Positions 1 through 11,408 of a stretch of 64,000 nt of DNA are shown piece by piece. This DNA comes from Misgurnus anguillicaudatus. Taxonomy: Eukaryota; Chordata; Actinopteri; Cypriniformes; Cobitidae. The notes below the pieces were generated by a model. The model saw only the letters and a program-made list of their open reading frames with translations, was not told where the DNA came from and did not search any database. Made by a program: the position numbers and the translations under genes. Location: positions 5,024,501 to 5,088,500 of the forward strand of contig NC_073352.2 of assembly GCF_027580225.2 (NCBI RefSeq), read 5' to 3'. Numbering within the stretch: the stretch's first letter is position 1; every line of letters starts with the position of its first letter.

Positions 1-71
1 GACTGAGCCGTTGGTTGTAATTTGCAACCTCATCACTAAATGCCACTAAAATGTACACACTGCACCTTTAA
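1..71. repeat. Right end of a TTAA-flanked MITE
   Basis: The first 71 bases match, with a few changes, the right arm of the repeat ending at 33830. Both have the GAGCCGTTGGTTG block and both end in ACACTGCACCTTTAA. The rest of the element lies off the left edge. Ending on TTAA (68-71) fits a TTAA-targeting DNA transposon derivative. Confidence 0.6.
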
Positions 72-1250
72 AAAAAAGAGACTATAAATCGAGGGTATGG
101 GGGGCCTACAAAACCACTCAGCCCCAGGGCCTCACATTAGGTTAAGGCGGCCCTGCCTGTAAGAGAGTTATAAACAGCTGTTAGCATAAATTGTCCACAG
201 AAATACCCTTACATACATAACTGATGGGTAAATTTCACTGATAGCACTACATTCAGATAAACTATCATGTACATAAACTAAACTTAGAACATCTCAGATA
301 AACATCTGCAGTGATTAGTTTTATACAAAGCTGTTTTCAGATGACTGTTTTCAGATGCCCATCCACTTATCGTCTAGCTTCTGTTTTAAACAATGTTTTA
401 ATGCATTTCTGTAAGCGTGTATGAACTTTAAAAACACATCGCATATGGCGTCCATGTGCGCGAGCTCGCGTCTCCGCAGAAACAATGAGGCGGTCATAAA
501 AAACAAGCCATAAACATATTACATGATAGCAAATACAAATAAGGATAAATGACTTACAGTTTCTTCAGGAATATATCCTCCTTTATTGCGTCTTCCATTG
601 ATCTTCTTCTTAGGTAACATAAAAGATAAACACTTCTCTTCCTCAATGTCCAGACATAAATGAAGATATTCCTCACGTGTGTGTATAAAGTTTATCATCC
701 AAACATGCGGTAAAGTCTTTAAATCTGATAAAACTTTACACTTTGTTCGTTATGGTTTGCTCGTCTCTTCATTACCATGTCAACAGCGGGTACTGCTGTT
801 GACATGGGCGTGACTGCATTAAAGATAATGAGCTCAGCCAGGAAAAACTGTATTCTCTTTACTTCAATGGAGATTATATAAACAAACAATATTTGTTTTA
901 GATTATAATTGGCTTGTTTAAAAGTAGGCTTTCAGGCTTCCTTTTAATATGTGTATCATGTTTGTGTGACGAGAATTCACGGAGTTTCAATTGATTTTTG
1001 CAACGTGTTTTGAGAGACAGCTGGCCGAGACAGAAATGTCTAAATGCGCACCCTGTTTATTTTCTTTATTTGACAAAAACACAAAGATCTGTTGTTATTG
1101 TAAATGTACACATATTAAAGACGACCCTTTACAGTTTTAAATGATGCCAAACACGTAAGTGTATGATTATTAATGTTGGAGTATTTTAAGTTGATTCTGC
1201 CATGATAAGGAGAAAACACGTCAAAACGCGGCTCCGCGTTTTTGGACCCC
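72..1250. other. Unassigned AT-rich DNA
   Basis: No open frame here resembles a protein I recognise and no terminal repeats were located. The sequence is AT-rich and contains one clear short hairpin (776-806, listed separately). It probably contains old repeat fragments, and it abuts the broken left edge of a gypsy reverse transcriptase near 1255. Confidence 0.4.
776..806. repeat. Perfect 12-bp hairpin
   Basis: CATGTCAACAGC (776-787) is followed by a 7-nt spacer and then by its exact reverse complement GCTGTTGACATG (795-806). It is not followed by a T run and has no neighbouring gene, so I assign no function. Confidence 0.7.
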
Positions 1251-1254
1251 ATGG

Positions 1255-1539
1255 GGTTAAAGTCTACTGCCTTTGAACTATTGCAGGGAGCTCGTGTCTT
1301 CACCAAATTAGATCTCCGCAATGCCTATCATTTGGTGCGAATCAGAGAGGGGGATGAGTGGAAGACAGTGTTTAATATTCCATTGGGGCACTTTGAATAT
1401 TCTGTTCTACCGTTTGGCCTATCGAATGCGCCTGCTGTCTTCCAGGCTATGGTTAATGACATGTTGGGGGACATGACTAACAGATTTGTCTTTGTATATC
1501 TCGATGATATACTCATCTCTCCCTCTTTGCAGATACACA
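1255..1539 (+). pseudogene. Ty3/gypsy reverse transcriptase fragment, N-terminal half
   Basis: The frame opening at 1242 encodes the palm of a Ty3/gypsy reverse transcriptase: [15 protein letters not shown] with the first catalytic Asp, then [13 protein letters not shown], then FVYLDDIL with the YxDD catalytic box near 1495-1515. Similarity to RT begins abruptly near 1255, so gag, protease and the RT N-terminus are missing. Immediately after the YLDD box the frame is cut by an inserted hAT-type MITE (1548-2231); RT sequence resumes at 2240. It is a relic of the same element that continues to 5280 and ends in the LTR at 5427-11491. Confidence 0.85.
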
Positions 1540-1547
1540 CTCACCAC

Positions 1548-2231
1548 CAGGGCCTGAAGTAAACTTTTTTGACCACCTGCCACAGTGACTTTATACCAGG
1601 CAGTTTTTTTGCCTGAATATTGAATGATAACACTGTCTTAATTGTATGAATTAAATATAATTATTTTTTAGAGCTACAAAAGTGATTTTTTCTTTGTCTT
1701 AGGTTGTTTGATTAACATTAATGACACATACTTAAGTATGTTAATTGAGGTTACTGTCTGTTTAAGAAATGTTTTATTAGAAAAAGAATACTGTGAAGAT
1801 AATTTTGTTTATATGTGCCCTGTCAAGAACAGAAAGATTTTATGTATGCTTGCTTTTAGGAACGCTTCTCTCCGATGTGCACTATCAAGTTCCCTTTAAC
1901 CCCCGCGTGCACACACTGACGTAGGGGGAATTCCAAACTACGTACATAAACGCCTCACATACAATGTTTTTTATTACTCTATTCGCAAAATGTATATTTT
2001 TAATGATATTCGGGCCACGTTTGAAATTAAAATGCCAATTAACTATTTTAAACAATTGCGGGCGGGTAAGTTGAAAACGTAGGTTGGGAGTGGGTTGTTT
2101 ATACATTGACCCACGCATTACTGATTCGCATTGGCTACCCGCCAATGTGGCCGGTAGATTGACAGTGTTACCCGCCAATTGGAAAATCCACCCGCATTTG
2201 CCGCGTGGTCGGGTGTAAATTTCATGCCCTG
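1548..2231. mobile_element. hAT-type non-autonomous element (684 bp)
   Basis: The ends are inverted: CAGGGCCTGAAG at the left, and CAGGGCATGAAA read inward from the right. The element is flanked by a perfect 8-bp target-site duplication CTCACCAC (1540-1547 and 2232-2239), the hallmark of hAT transposition. It has no transposase. It sits inside a gypsy RT frame, and removing it brings the two halves of that RT together, which confirms the boundaries. Confidence 0.9.
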
Positions 2232-2239
2232 CTCACCAC

Positions 2240-2923
2240 GTTCGCCGAGTCTTGCAATGGCTTTTGGAGAATCAGTTGTTTGTTAAGGCGGAGAAGTGCA
2301 AATTCCTTAGAGAGTCGGTTTGTTCCTGGGTTTTGTTATTGCCGCTGGTGAGATACATTCCGATCCAGCTAAAGTCAAAGCAGTCGCCGAATGGCCAGTG
2401 GCCGACACTCGTAAGGAGTTACAATGATTTCTGGGCTTCGCCAATTTTTATCGGCGATTCATCAGAAATTTTGGTCAGATTGCTAAACCTCTTACGGCTT
2501 GTTTCCGTTGGAATAGAGATTCTCAGAAAGCCTTTGATGATTTAAAGTCCCGTTTTTTCTCTGCTCCTGTTCTCTCTATTCCAGATCCGCCAAATCAGTA
2601 TATAGTGGAGGTAGATGCATCTGATGTCAGGGTAGTTATCGTTCTGTCACAGCAGTCACCCGTTGATGGGAAAGTGCATCTGTGCGCTTTTTTCTCCCAA
2701 CAGTTAACGTAATTACGACATAGGTAACCGGGAGCTGCTGGCGGTTAGATTCGCTTTGGGTGAGTGGCGTCACTGGTTGGAGGTGGCCTTGGAGCCCTTC
2801 CTGGTCTGGATGGATCACAAAAATTTGGAATACATCAATTCGGCAAGGAAATTAACATCTAGACAAGCTCGCTGGGTGCTTTTCTTTGACCGTTTTAACT
2901 TCACCCTCACGTACCGGCCGGGC
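2240..2923 (+). pseudogene. Ty3/gypsy RT thumb and RNase H fragment (copy A)
   Basis: This resumes the RT after the MITE (LLENQLFVKAEKCKF, then a scrambled connection domain). It runs into RNase H, with GEWRHWLE and [10 protein letters not shown] encoded near 2756-2840 and ending at the LTYRPG motif. Several frameshifts and stops separate the blocks. Bases 2426-2923 are nearly identical to 3848-4345, including the shared lesions, so one is a recent duplicate of the other. The reading breaks off at 2923, where hAT transposon sequence takes over. Confidence 0.8.
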
Positions 2924-2927
2924 ACCG

Positions 2928-3829
2928 GTCATCCCTCTGAGAGCAAGACTTCTGGAAGAGATGCATCCGGCCCTGAGTGATCCTGTGATGGTGAAGGAGA
3001 TGAGTGATCCTGTGATGGTGAAGGAGATGAAATCTGCTTGTGCATCAGGATCTCCAGAAAAGGTATTTATTATCATTATGACACTTTATTCTAAGACAGT
3101 TGTTTTGTATTATGCTAATTTCATATTCATAATGATAATTTTATATTTTTGTAATAGAAATGTATTATATTTATTTTAAAGTACACAGGCATAAAGGAAC
3201 AACTCTATTTAGCTTCTGCCCTGGACCCACGTTTTAAGGCCCTGCCTTTTTTGACTGATGATGAGCGTGAGGAAGTCTTCGCCCAACTCACTGATAACAC
3301 TAAGACACTGGCAACTGAAAAAAACTCAGTAAGTACTGTATAGTGTGAATTAATGATACACTGCAATTATGAATTTAAAGGGATAGTTCACCCAAAAATG
3401 AAAATGCTGTCATTATTTACTTACTCACATGTTGTTACAAACCTGTATACATTTTTTGTTCTGATGAACACAAAGGGATATATTTTGAGAAATGTTTGTA
3501 ATCAAACCATCTGTGGACCCCATTCACTTCCGTAGTAGAAAAAAAGAATACTATGGAAGTAAATGGGGTCCACAAACGGTTTGATTACAAAAAAAATCTC
3601 AAAATATCTTTCTTTGTGTTCATCTGAACAAAGAAATTTATACAGGTTTGTAACAACATGTGAGTGAGTAAATGATGACAGAATTTTCATTTTTGGGTGA
3701 ACTCTCACTTTAAACCTAACTATATTGTTATATACACTATTTCAAAAAAGGGTGTTTATAACTATTTACAATACAATTCCTTTGCTTTCTCAACAGAGTG
3801 GACCAATAAATGCAGAGGCCAATGAAGCA
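2928..3829 (+). repeat. Displaced copy of a hAT transposase exon-intron segment (block B)
   Basis: This block is a near-identical copy of 6943-7817, the middle of the BED-hAT transposase region. It includes two introns and the intron-embedded TTAA MITE (here 3375-3713). One difference is a 27-nt in-frame tandem duplication, where the stretch encoding SDPVMVKEM appears twice near 2975-3030. Because the introns are retained, the copy was made at DNA level, not from spliced RNA. It lies exactly between the two gypsy copies A and A'. Confidence 0.85.
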
Positions 3830-3847
3830 TAAGTGTTTTTGTGTTTT

Positions 3848-5280
3848 GATTTCTGGGCTTCGCCAATTTTTATCGGCGATTCATCAGAAATTTTGGTCAG
3901 ATTGCTAAACCTCTTACGGCTTGTTTCCGTTGGAATAGAGATTCTCAGAAAGCCTTTGATGATTTAAAGTCCCGTTTTTTCTCTGCTCCTGTTCTCTCTA
4001 TTCCAGATCCGCCAAATCAGTATATAGTGGAGGTAGATGCATCTGATGTCAGGGTAGTTGCCGTTCTGTCACAGCAGTCACCCGTTGATGGGAAAGTGCA
4101 TCTGTGCGCTTTTTTCTCCCAACAGTTAACGTAATTACGACATAGGTAACCGGGAGCTGCTGGCGGTTAGATTCGCTTTGGGTGAGTGGCGTCACTGGTT
4201 GGAGGTGGCCTTGGAGCCCTTCCTGGTCTGGATGGATCACAAAAATTTGGAATACATCAATTCGGCAAGGAAATTAACATCTAGACAAGCTCGCTGGGTG
4301 CTTTTCTTTGACCGTTTTAACTTCACCCTCACGTACCGGCCGGGCTCTAAGAATATCAAACCTGATGCTCTCTCCCGTCTGTTTGATAATTCAGAGACCA
4401 AGCGGACCAAGACTATTCTCCCGGAAGGGAGGGTGGTCGGTGCCCTCATCTGGGGAATCGAGCAGCGGGTGAGAGAGGCCAGTCGAGGGGTGGAAGTTCT
4501 GGAGGGGTGCCCAGTAGGTCGTCTGTGGGTTCTCAAGGCGTTGCGGTCCGAAGTCATCCGGTGGGGTCATAAATCTAAGTTTGTCTGCCATCCCGGAGTT
4601 CGGATAACGTTGGCTACAGTCCGTCAACGCTTTTGGTGGTCCGCCAGGGGCTCGGACGTCAGACAGTTTGTGTTAGCCTGTCAGGTTTGTGCTTGTAATA
4701 AAGCCTCTCACCAGTCTACCGTTAGTCTTCTTAAACCTTTGCCCATGCCCTCCCACCCCTGGTCTCACATAGCCCTTGATTTTGTCACCGGCTTACCGGC
4801 TTCTGATGGTAACACTGTTATTTTGACTGTGGTGGATCTTTTCTCCATAGAGGTTTTTTATTCCCCTGCCTAAACTCCCTTCTGCCAAAGAAATGGCTCA
4901 GGTACTGATTAACCAGGTCTTTCGATTACAATGTCTTCCGACTGACGTAGTTTCAGATAGGGGTCCTCAGTTTATCTCACGTTTTTGGCAGAAGTTTTGT
5001 AGACAAATTGGCGCTACTGCCAGCTTTTGTCTTCTGGTTATCACCCACAGACCAATGGGTAATGTGAATGGGCTAATCAGGATCTCGCTCGAACTCTCCA
5101 CTGTCTGTCGTCTCTATATGCGAACTCCTGGTGTCAACAGCTTCCTTGGGTCGAGTATGCACATAATTCCCTTCCCGTTTCCTCGACCAATTTATTTCTC
5201 TTTGAGTCATCCATCAGTTTTCAGCCCCCCCTTTTCTCATCACAAGAACCCGACGTGGCGGTTCTATCTGCTCTAGCTTT
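3848..5280 (+). pseudogene. Ty3/gypsy RNase H and integrase remnant (copy A' and onward)
   Basis: Bases 3848-4345 repeat RNase H copy A. Here the frame continues past LTYRPG into the gypsy junction SKNIKPDALSRLFD and then the integrase. The integrase zinc-binding region (CHPGV, then CQVCACNK) is followed by the core start ALDFVTGLP with the first catalytic Asp, near 4775. The frame then shifts near 4850. The second core block reads VVSDRGPQFISRFWQ (about 4950-4990) with the second catalytic Asp. After about 5030 the protein is unrecognisable and the DxE glutamate is not evident. It is inactive. Confidence 0.85.
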
Positions 5281-7362
5281 TGTTCGTATGTGTAAATCTT
5301 TTTTATGTGCAGAGGTTTTCAGCATTTAGTGGACTAGGAGGGTTACGGTCTGGAGGAGAGGAGCTGGGTACCGGCTCGGGACATACTGGACCCTGGTCTG
5401 ATCGAGGATCTTCGTCAAAGTGGAGTTGTTACTGTCATTGACTGTTTTCTTGTTTACCTTTCGTGTTTGACAGCTCCTCACGTGCTCTGCTACTCCTCAT
5501 TCCTTGTTATCGTAATTGCCTCCTCACCTGTCTCTCGTTATCTATATCTATTTAGTTCTCTCATGTAGGGCTGGGTAAAAATTTCGATTCATCAGTGCAT
5601 TGCAATTATTTGTTTCTCAATTCAATATCGATTCATCAAATCCTATGAATCGATTCAGCCCCCCCGGCCAGTGGCAGCGCTGTGGGCAACAGTCTAGTGA
5701 GAGCGTTCAGCGTTGTACAAGACGCGCTTTATAAAAACAGAAAGATCAAAGATGGCAAACAGCAGCACTTCTTTCAAGCCTGCACCATCAACATTAAAAG
5801 CCGATGTTTGGGCTCATTTTGGGTTCTACTGTAAGCCGGGAACAAATGACGAGGTTGAAAAAACAAAGGTGGTCTGTAAGCATTGTCACACCATTCTTAA
5901 ATATTGTAATAACGCAACTAACTTGCGCAACCACCTAGCTCGACACCATGCAGATCTAATGCAACAAAAACAACCCAGCGTGGCTAAGCCGGATGATTCT
6001 AAACAGACACAACTCGACAAAGCCTTTCACTGCAAACTTCCTTCAGGCTCCGTTCACGCACAGAAGATAACAGGATCCGTGGCCGTCTACATCTGTAAAG
6101 ACTTACGCCCATATAGTGTTGTTGAAAACGTGGGGTTTAAATACATGGTCAACACACTTGAGCCACGGTACGCCATACCTACGCGTAAACACATCACATA
6201 AGTGGCCATGCCAAAGCTTTACATGGAGGTTAAGACGGAGGTTTGGGAGTCCTTAATGTCGGCGGAAAAATTAGCGCTTACATGCGACGGCTGGACCTTC
6301 AGAGCAACCGACCCGTACGTAACCATCACGTGTCATTTTATTTCAACTGACTGGGTTCTTGTGTCAAACATCCTGCAGACCAGAGCGCTCTTTGAAAGCT
6401 ACACAGGTAACAACATTGCTAAATTGCTCACCGAGGCAATGAATGAATGGGGCTTGAATGACAAAGGGACAGCAATTGTAACAGATAACGCAGCTAACAT
6501 GCTACGAGCAGTTGGACTGACAGAGACAATGCACATTGGCTGTTTTGCACATGTCCTGAACTTGGCATCACAGGCTGCTCTCAAGATGCCTGCAGTATCA
6601 AGGCTTCTAGGCAGACTGAGGCGGATCTCTGCATTTTTCCACCGAGCACCATAGCCAGCCACGAACTAAAAAAAACAGAAACTGCTGGACCTGCCACAGC
6701 ACAAGTTAGTGACCCATGTCCCAACGCGTTGGAATAGTGCCTTCGACATGGTGGAACGACTTTTAGAACAGCAAGCTGCTATCTCTGCTGCACTACTTAC
6801 CCCTGAGATAAGAAAACAAGAGAAAGACCTGAGCTCCCTTACAGAGGCAGACATAACAGCAGCAGAGGCTGTTGCACTGGCTCTGAAGCCACTGAAGAAA
6901 GCCACCTTAGTCATATCTCAAGAAGGTACCCCAACTCTCTCTGTCATCCCTCTGAGAGCAAGACTTCTGGAAGAGATGCATCCGGCCCCGAGTGATCCTG
7001 TGATGGTGAAGGAGATGAAATCTGCTTGTGCATCAGGATCTCCAGAAAAGGTATTTATTATCATTATGACACTTTATTCTAAGACAGTTGTTTTGTATTA
7101 TGCTAATTTCATATTCATAATGATAATTTTATATTTTTGTAATAGAAATGTATTATATTTATTTTAAAGTACACAGGCATAAAGGAACAACTCTATTTAG
7201 CTTCTGCCCTGGACCCACGTTTTAAGGCCCTGCCTTTTTTGACTGATGATGAGCGTGAGGAAGTCTTCGCCCAACTCACTGATAACACTAAGACACTGGC
7301 AACTGAAAAAAACTCAGTAAGTACTGTATAGTGTGAATTAATGATACACTGCAATTATGATT

Positions 7363-7701
7363 TTAAAGGGATAGGTCACCCAAAAATGAAAATTCTGTCA
7401 TCATTTACTCACTCACATGTTGTTACAAACCTGTATACATTTTTTGTTCTGATGAACACCAAGGGATATATTTTGAGAAATGTTTGTAATCAAACCATCT
7501 GTGGACCCCATTCACTTCCGTAGTAGAAAAAAAGAATACTATGGAAGTAAATGGGGTCCACAAACGGTTTGATTACAAAAAAAATCTCAAAATATCTTTC
7601 TTTGTGTTCATCTGAACAAAGAAATTTATACAGGTTTGTAACAACATGTGAGTGAGTAAATGATGACAGAATTCTCATTTTTGGGTGAACTCTCACTTTA
7701 A
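7363..7701. mobile_element. Foldback MITE with TTAA ends inside a hAT intron
   Basis: The element is a near-perfect palindrome. Its arms carry AAATGGGGTCCACA and its complement, and TGTTGTTACAAACCTGTAT and its complement. The ends are TTAAAGGGATAGGTCACCC at the left and GGGTGAACTCTCACTTTAA at the right, with TTAA at 7363-7366 and 7698-7701. It lies wholly in the second intron of the hAT transposase gene. The duplicate at 3375-3713 is part of block B, and a relative lies at 20391-21176. Confidence 0.8.
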
Positions 7702-8074
7702 ACCTAACTATATTGTTATATACACTATTTCAAAAAAGGGTGATAATAACTATTTACAATACAATTCCTTTGCTTTCTCAACAGAGTGGACCAATAAATG
7801 CAGAGGCCAATGAAGCAGAACCAGTTGAGGACTCTGGACCCCCATCCAAAAAGAAAAGAGACTCTTGTGCTTTGGCAGATCTCCTTGGGCAGACATATAC
7901 TCCAGAAGCAGACTCCATAAACAGAAGAGATGATGCAGTAGATGAGGTGATGAAGTACAAAGAGGTAAAACCAGTACCACTCAGCACTAATCCACTCAGC
8001 TGGTGGAAGGAACATGAGGTGGAATTCCCTCTTTTGTCATGCCAAGCTAAGCGATACCAACCGATACCCCTGTA

Positions 8075-9635
8075 CAGGGCCGGCGCCACGAGGGGGCGTG
8101 AGGGGCGTCGCCCCCTCACCGGCAGTATCCCGCCCCCTTAGATCACCATTAATGTTGAATGGGATTTTAATGATAAAATTTTATTTAAAAATCACATTTG
8201 CCTTGTGTATTGTCTTCCTAACGTGAATTTTATAGTCTAATTATTTAACAAAACAAAAAAATCAAGTGTGCATGTATTCTGTGACATTAATAAACACACG
8301 CCCACTCCATGGCTTGTTACACTTCAAGCGGCGCCACTAGAACTGTGAGGCGATGACGTCAAAGCGCCGCAAGAGCAAGACGAAATTACACTTTGCATGA
8401 TTTCTCGCGGAATCGTTCTCGCGGTACTTTGACGTCATCCGGCTGTCGGTTCTTGCAGCGCCGCATGGAGTTGAACAAGCCTTTTGTGTTGAGGCTTGAC
8501 GCACGTCGACAATGAGCATGCGTTCTCAGTCTCAGCGGGAAATCAAGATGCCGAAGTGTGAAAGTATGTCAAAAGTTACAAAAAGGAGTGGGAGAGTGAC
8601 CCGGGCCTGCCCTGTAGCAATGGATATATGTAAAATAGCACTGCAAATTCTGCAAACCGGACTCCGGATTATCACACATCAATTAATGCCGTGGCGTGGA
8701 TTATTATCGGAGCATTTCAGGTGCACAGAACCAAATGTTCGGCTGTCATGTCAATTTTGGCACCATGAACTTCAGCCAGACTGTACATAGTTTTGAAAAG
8801 TTCAGATGTTTATGTTCTTCAGCATCCTTGCAAGTTAAAGTACAACCAACCTATTATTGTTCTGCATTTAACGTTAAAGGTAAGCATACGATCTCTCTCT
8901 CACACACACACACCTGTTTATCAGAAGTAAAATACATGTATTATTATTAATATTAATAGATAAAAACAGACATTGAATTTATAATTAACGAATAGGTATT
9001 TGAATTAGCCTATCCTAAAGCATAGCTAAATGTGTAAACGAGTTATTGTCATTTTGCTATTGTGGTTCTCTATCTGCTGGTGTTTAATCGCTAGCTTATG
9101 GTGCATTACTTGTGGCAGTTAAAATAACTACGTTAAATGATCTATTTGAACCAAAATTTTGATAAAATGTTGCGTTTGGACCGTTTTTGCGCTAGAACCC
9201 ATTTGCAAACACTGTCCCCCACCATTACGTAAAAAATATTTGCACTACGGAAAGCAAACACGAAGTACGAACATTTCATAATTTCAGGGTTTTATATTGC
9301 ATTAACTAATTTCACCATGGACATTCGAAATGGATTAAAAAGAAAGTACCTCTGGGTCTGAACTTCAAATGAGCAGTGTTGTGCTGTTAAGTAACGTTAG
9401 GTATGCTTTTTTGTTGTTGTATATAGTAAAAGTGTTCAGATCATGTAAGTTGCTCACTATAGCTGTAGTTTTTGTGGTTGTATTACAGAGATGTTTGTTT
9501 ATAACACGTTAAAGCTTAAGGGACATACCAAAGCTATATGTATTTTCTAGTTTGGGGAATTAAATGCATTTTGTGTGATCCCCCCTCTGGTATTTAAGAC
9601 GCCCCCTCATCAGCGCTCGGCTGGCGCCGGCACTG
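8075..9635. mobile_element. Non-autonomous hAT element nested in the ZBED-hAT (1561 bp)
   Basis: The ends read CAGGGCCGGCGCCA at the left and CAGTGCCGGCGCCAGCC inward from the right. They are flanked by an 8-bp duplication with one mismatch: CCCCTGTA (8067-8074) and CCTCTGTA (9636-9643). The insertion splits the hATC domain of the host transposase. It contains no transposase. The interior near 8330-8480 has GACGTCA-containing inverted segments resembling those at 19380-19510. Confidence 0.88.
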
Positions 9636-10492
9636 CCTCTGTATTCCTGGTAGTAGTGTACCAGCTGAAAGATTCTTAACAGCTGGTGACAGTCACAGTG
9701 CAGCGCAGAGAAGTGCACTGACGCCTGAGCATGTAGACCAGCCGCTTTTTTTGAACAAAAACCTGCATGTGCACTAGTTTGATTACAAATGCTTCAGAGT
9801 TAACATGTTATTGTACTAAAATGTTATAAGTTATATGATGGAAATGTCTTTAATGTATCCTACATATAGGCACAGTAAATAAGCCAAAGGTTCGCTTATC
9901 ATCTGTTCAGTGTTATTTATTGTGTTGACAAAATAGCACTTTGTAATGTTATAATATCTATGGTTGCACTTTATGACTATGCACATTTTGTGCTTCTGTT
10001 TACATTTCTTTTATAACTTGAATGTATAAGGAGAAAGAACTTAGTTACATGAACTATAAAGGTGTTAATAAAGCACCTGTTTGTTACAGTTGTGGTTGGT
10101 ATTCAACACATGTACAATATTGTAAATTTTTTCTGCTAAATAAACCATGACAGGAAACGTGCTGGGGTCGATTTGTTCTTAAACATTAGTAATACACACA
10201 TTATTTAAAAATATACTCTGGTACTTAATTGCTTGTGTATCTACTTATTATTGAATCGATACCGAAGCAAGTAAATCAATACCGAATTGAACCGAATCGA
10301 AGCCTCAAGAATCGTCTGATTAAATGACTGTCATCTGTCTATTGTGGATTATAATCTTTTCTACGAAAATATCCAGACGGTTCTTAGCCTTCAAGAGTAC
10401 ATCGTCTGATTCAGTGAGTGTCTCCATCTATTGTAGATTATTTTGAGAACTCTCCTATTTTTCCCCTATTGTTATTTGGGTTGTACCTACCC

Positions 10493-11408
10493 GGGTGATT
10501 CTCACGAAACCATTGAAACACCACGGCACTAATGATTTTAGCTTTAAAATTTGTAATATAGTAATATTTAAAAAGCATCAGAATTAACACAATCCTGTGT
10601 TCTACCTTGCACAATGTGTGATTTCAACATAAGAATTTATAATTGGAAATTTTATCTCATTTTCTGCTGAAATTCTCATTACCGCAATGTGTCCGGCTGT
10701 GTTTGAACATGCGTTATGTTGTAATTTAATCAAATTAACACAAAAATATTAAGAAAAAAATAAATGGATGTTTTGCTAGACTACTTTAGATGACAGAAAA
10801 AATATTTACTGATATTCATGTATAATAATAATGAAGAAAAATTAGGAAAATGATGTGTCCATGCCTGATGTTCTCATCCTCCGCAACACTTTTTGAGAAC
10901 AGTTTAAGCACACATACAGAATTTTAATAAAGTTTGATTTTGAGTGACCAAGCACATAGACCAGTTACTTCAAGATGGCTACCAGGTAAGATCATTTTTT
11001 TACAGTTAATTTGAAATATTGTCTTGTCAGAATGCTTACACAACATTTTGATTATCATTACCGCAACAGATGCTTATTAAATGTTAATTTAATTAATAGA
11101 AGCATAATACTTTGATTTTAAATGCATGTGCAGAATCTCCAAATTATGTTCTTTCAGGTTTGTCATGTCATTTTGAAAATATGTCAGTGTTGATGTTTTC
11201 TGACTGTTGCGGTAATGAGATTTTTTAGGACAATTTTTTTTTATTATGTTACAAAAAGTGTTAAATGATAAGTAAAAGTTTTTTAATAAATGTCCCCATT
11301 TACTCCAGACTTTGTTTTTCAATGTCTGGTGGGAAAAAAGTAAATTTAAGCAATTTTTACATTTTCATGCTTGACATTTTTAAAACCAAGTTTTCGTGAG
11401 AATCACCC
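10493..11408. mobile_element. 916-bp inverted-repeat DNA element
   Basis: The left end GGGTGATTCTCACGAAAC is mirrored at the right by GTTTTCGTGAGAATCACCC. ACCC flanks both sides (10489-10492 and 11409-11412), a probable 4-bp target duplication. Inside, the motif ATTACCGCAA recurs in both orientations (near 10679, 11057 and 11207). There is no coding capacity. It interrupts the gypsy LTR; I do not assign a superfamily. Confidence 0.7.

Larger units (their letters stand above)
5752..9780 (+). pseudogene. ZBED-like hAT transposase, broken
   Basis: The start at 5752 (MANSSTSF) leads into a BED zinc finger with CKHC and the paired histidines of RNHLARHH. Next comes a hAT RNase H-like core, with TCDGWTF, VTDNAANM (catalytic Asp) and CFAHVLNLASQAA, then VPTRWNSAFDM. 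Two introns with good splice sites follow, about 7051-7168 and 7317-7784, the second carrying a MITE. The C-terminal hATC dimerisation region (NPLSWWKEHE) is interrupted at 8067 by another transposon and resumes near 9640 with IPGSSVPAE and FLNKNLH. An in-frame TAA at 6199-6201 and frame damage around 6630-6690 inactivate it. The overall plan matches ZBED/hAT-Ac family transposases. Confidence 0.85.
5566..10301 (+). mobile_element. BED-finger hAT transposon (decayed, itself interrupted)
   Basis: The left terminus TAGGGCTGGGTAAAAATTTC matches the ends of the small hAT element at 44706-45584. It is followed by the ATCGATTC-rich subterminal repeats usual for this group and then by a ZBED-type hAT transposase. 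The right subterminal region (about 10240-10300) has the matching GAATCGATACCG repeats, but the terminal CCAGCCCTA is absent. The right boundary is therefore approximate and no target-site duplication could be paired. A second hAT-like element (8075-9635) is nested in it. Confidence 0.7.
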
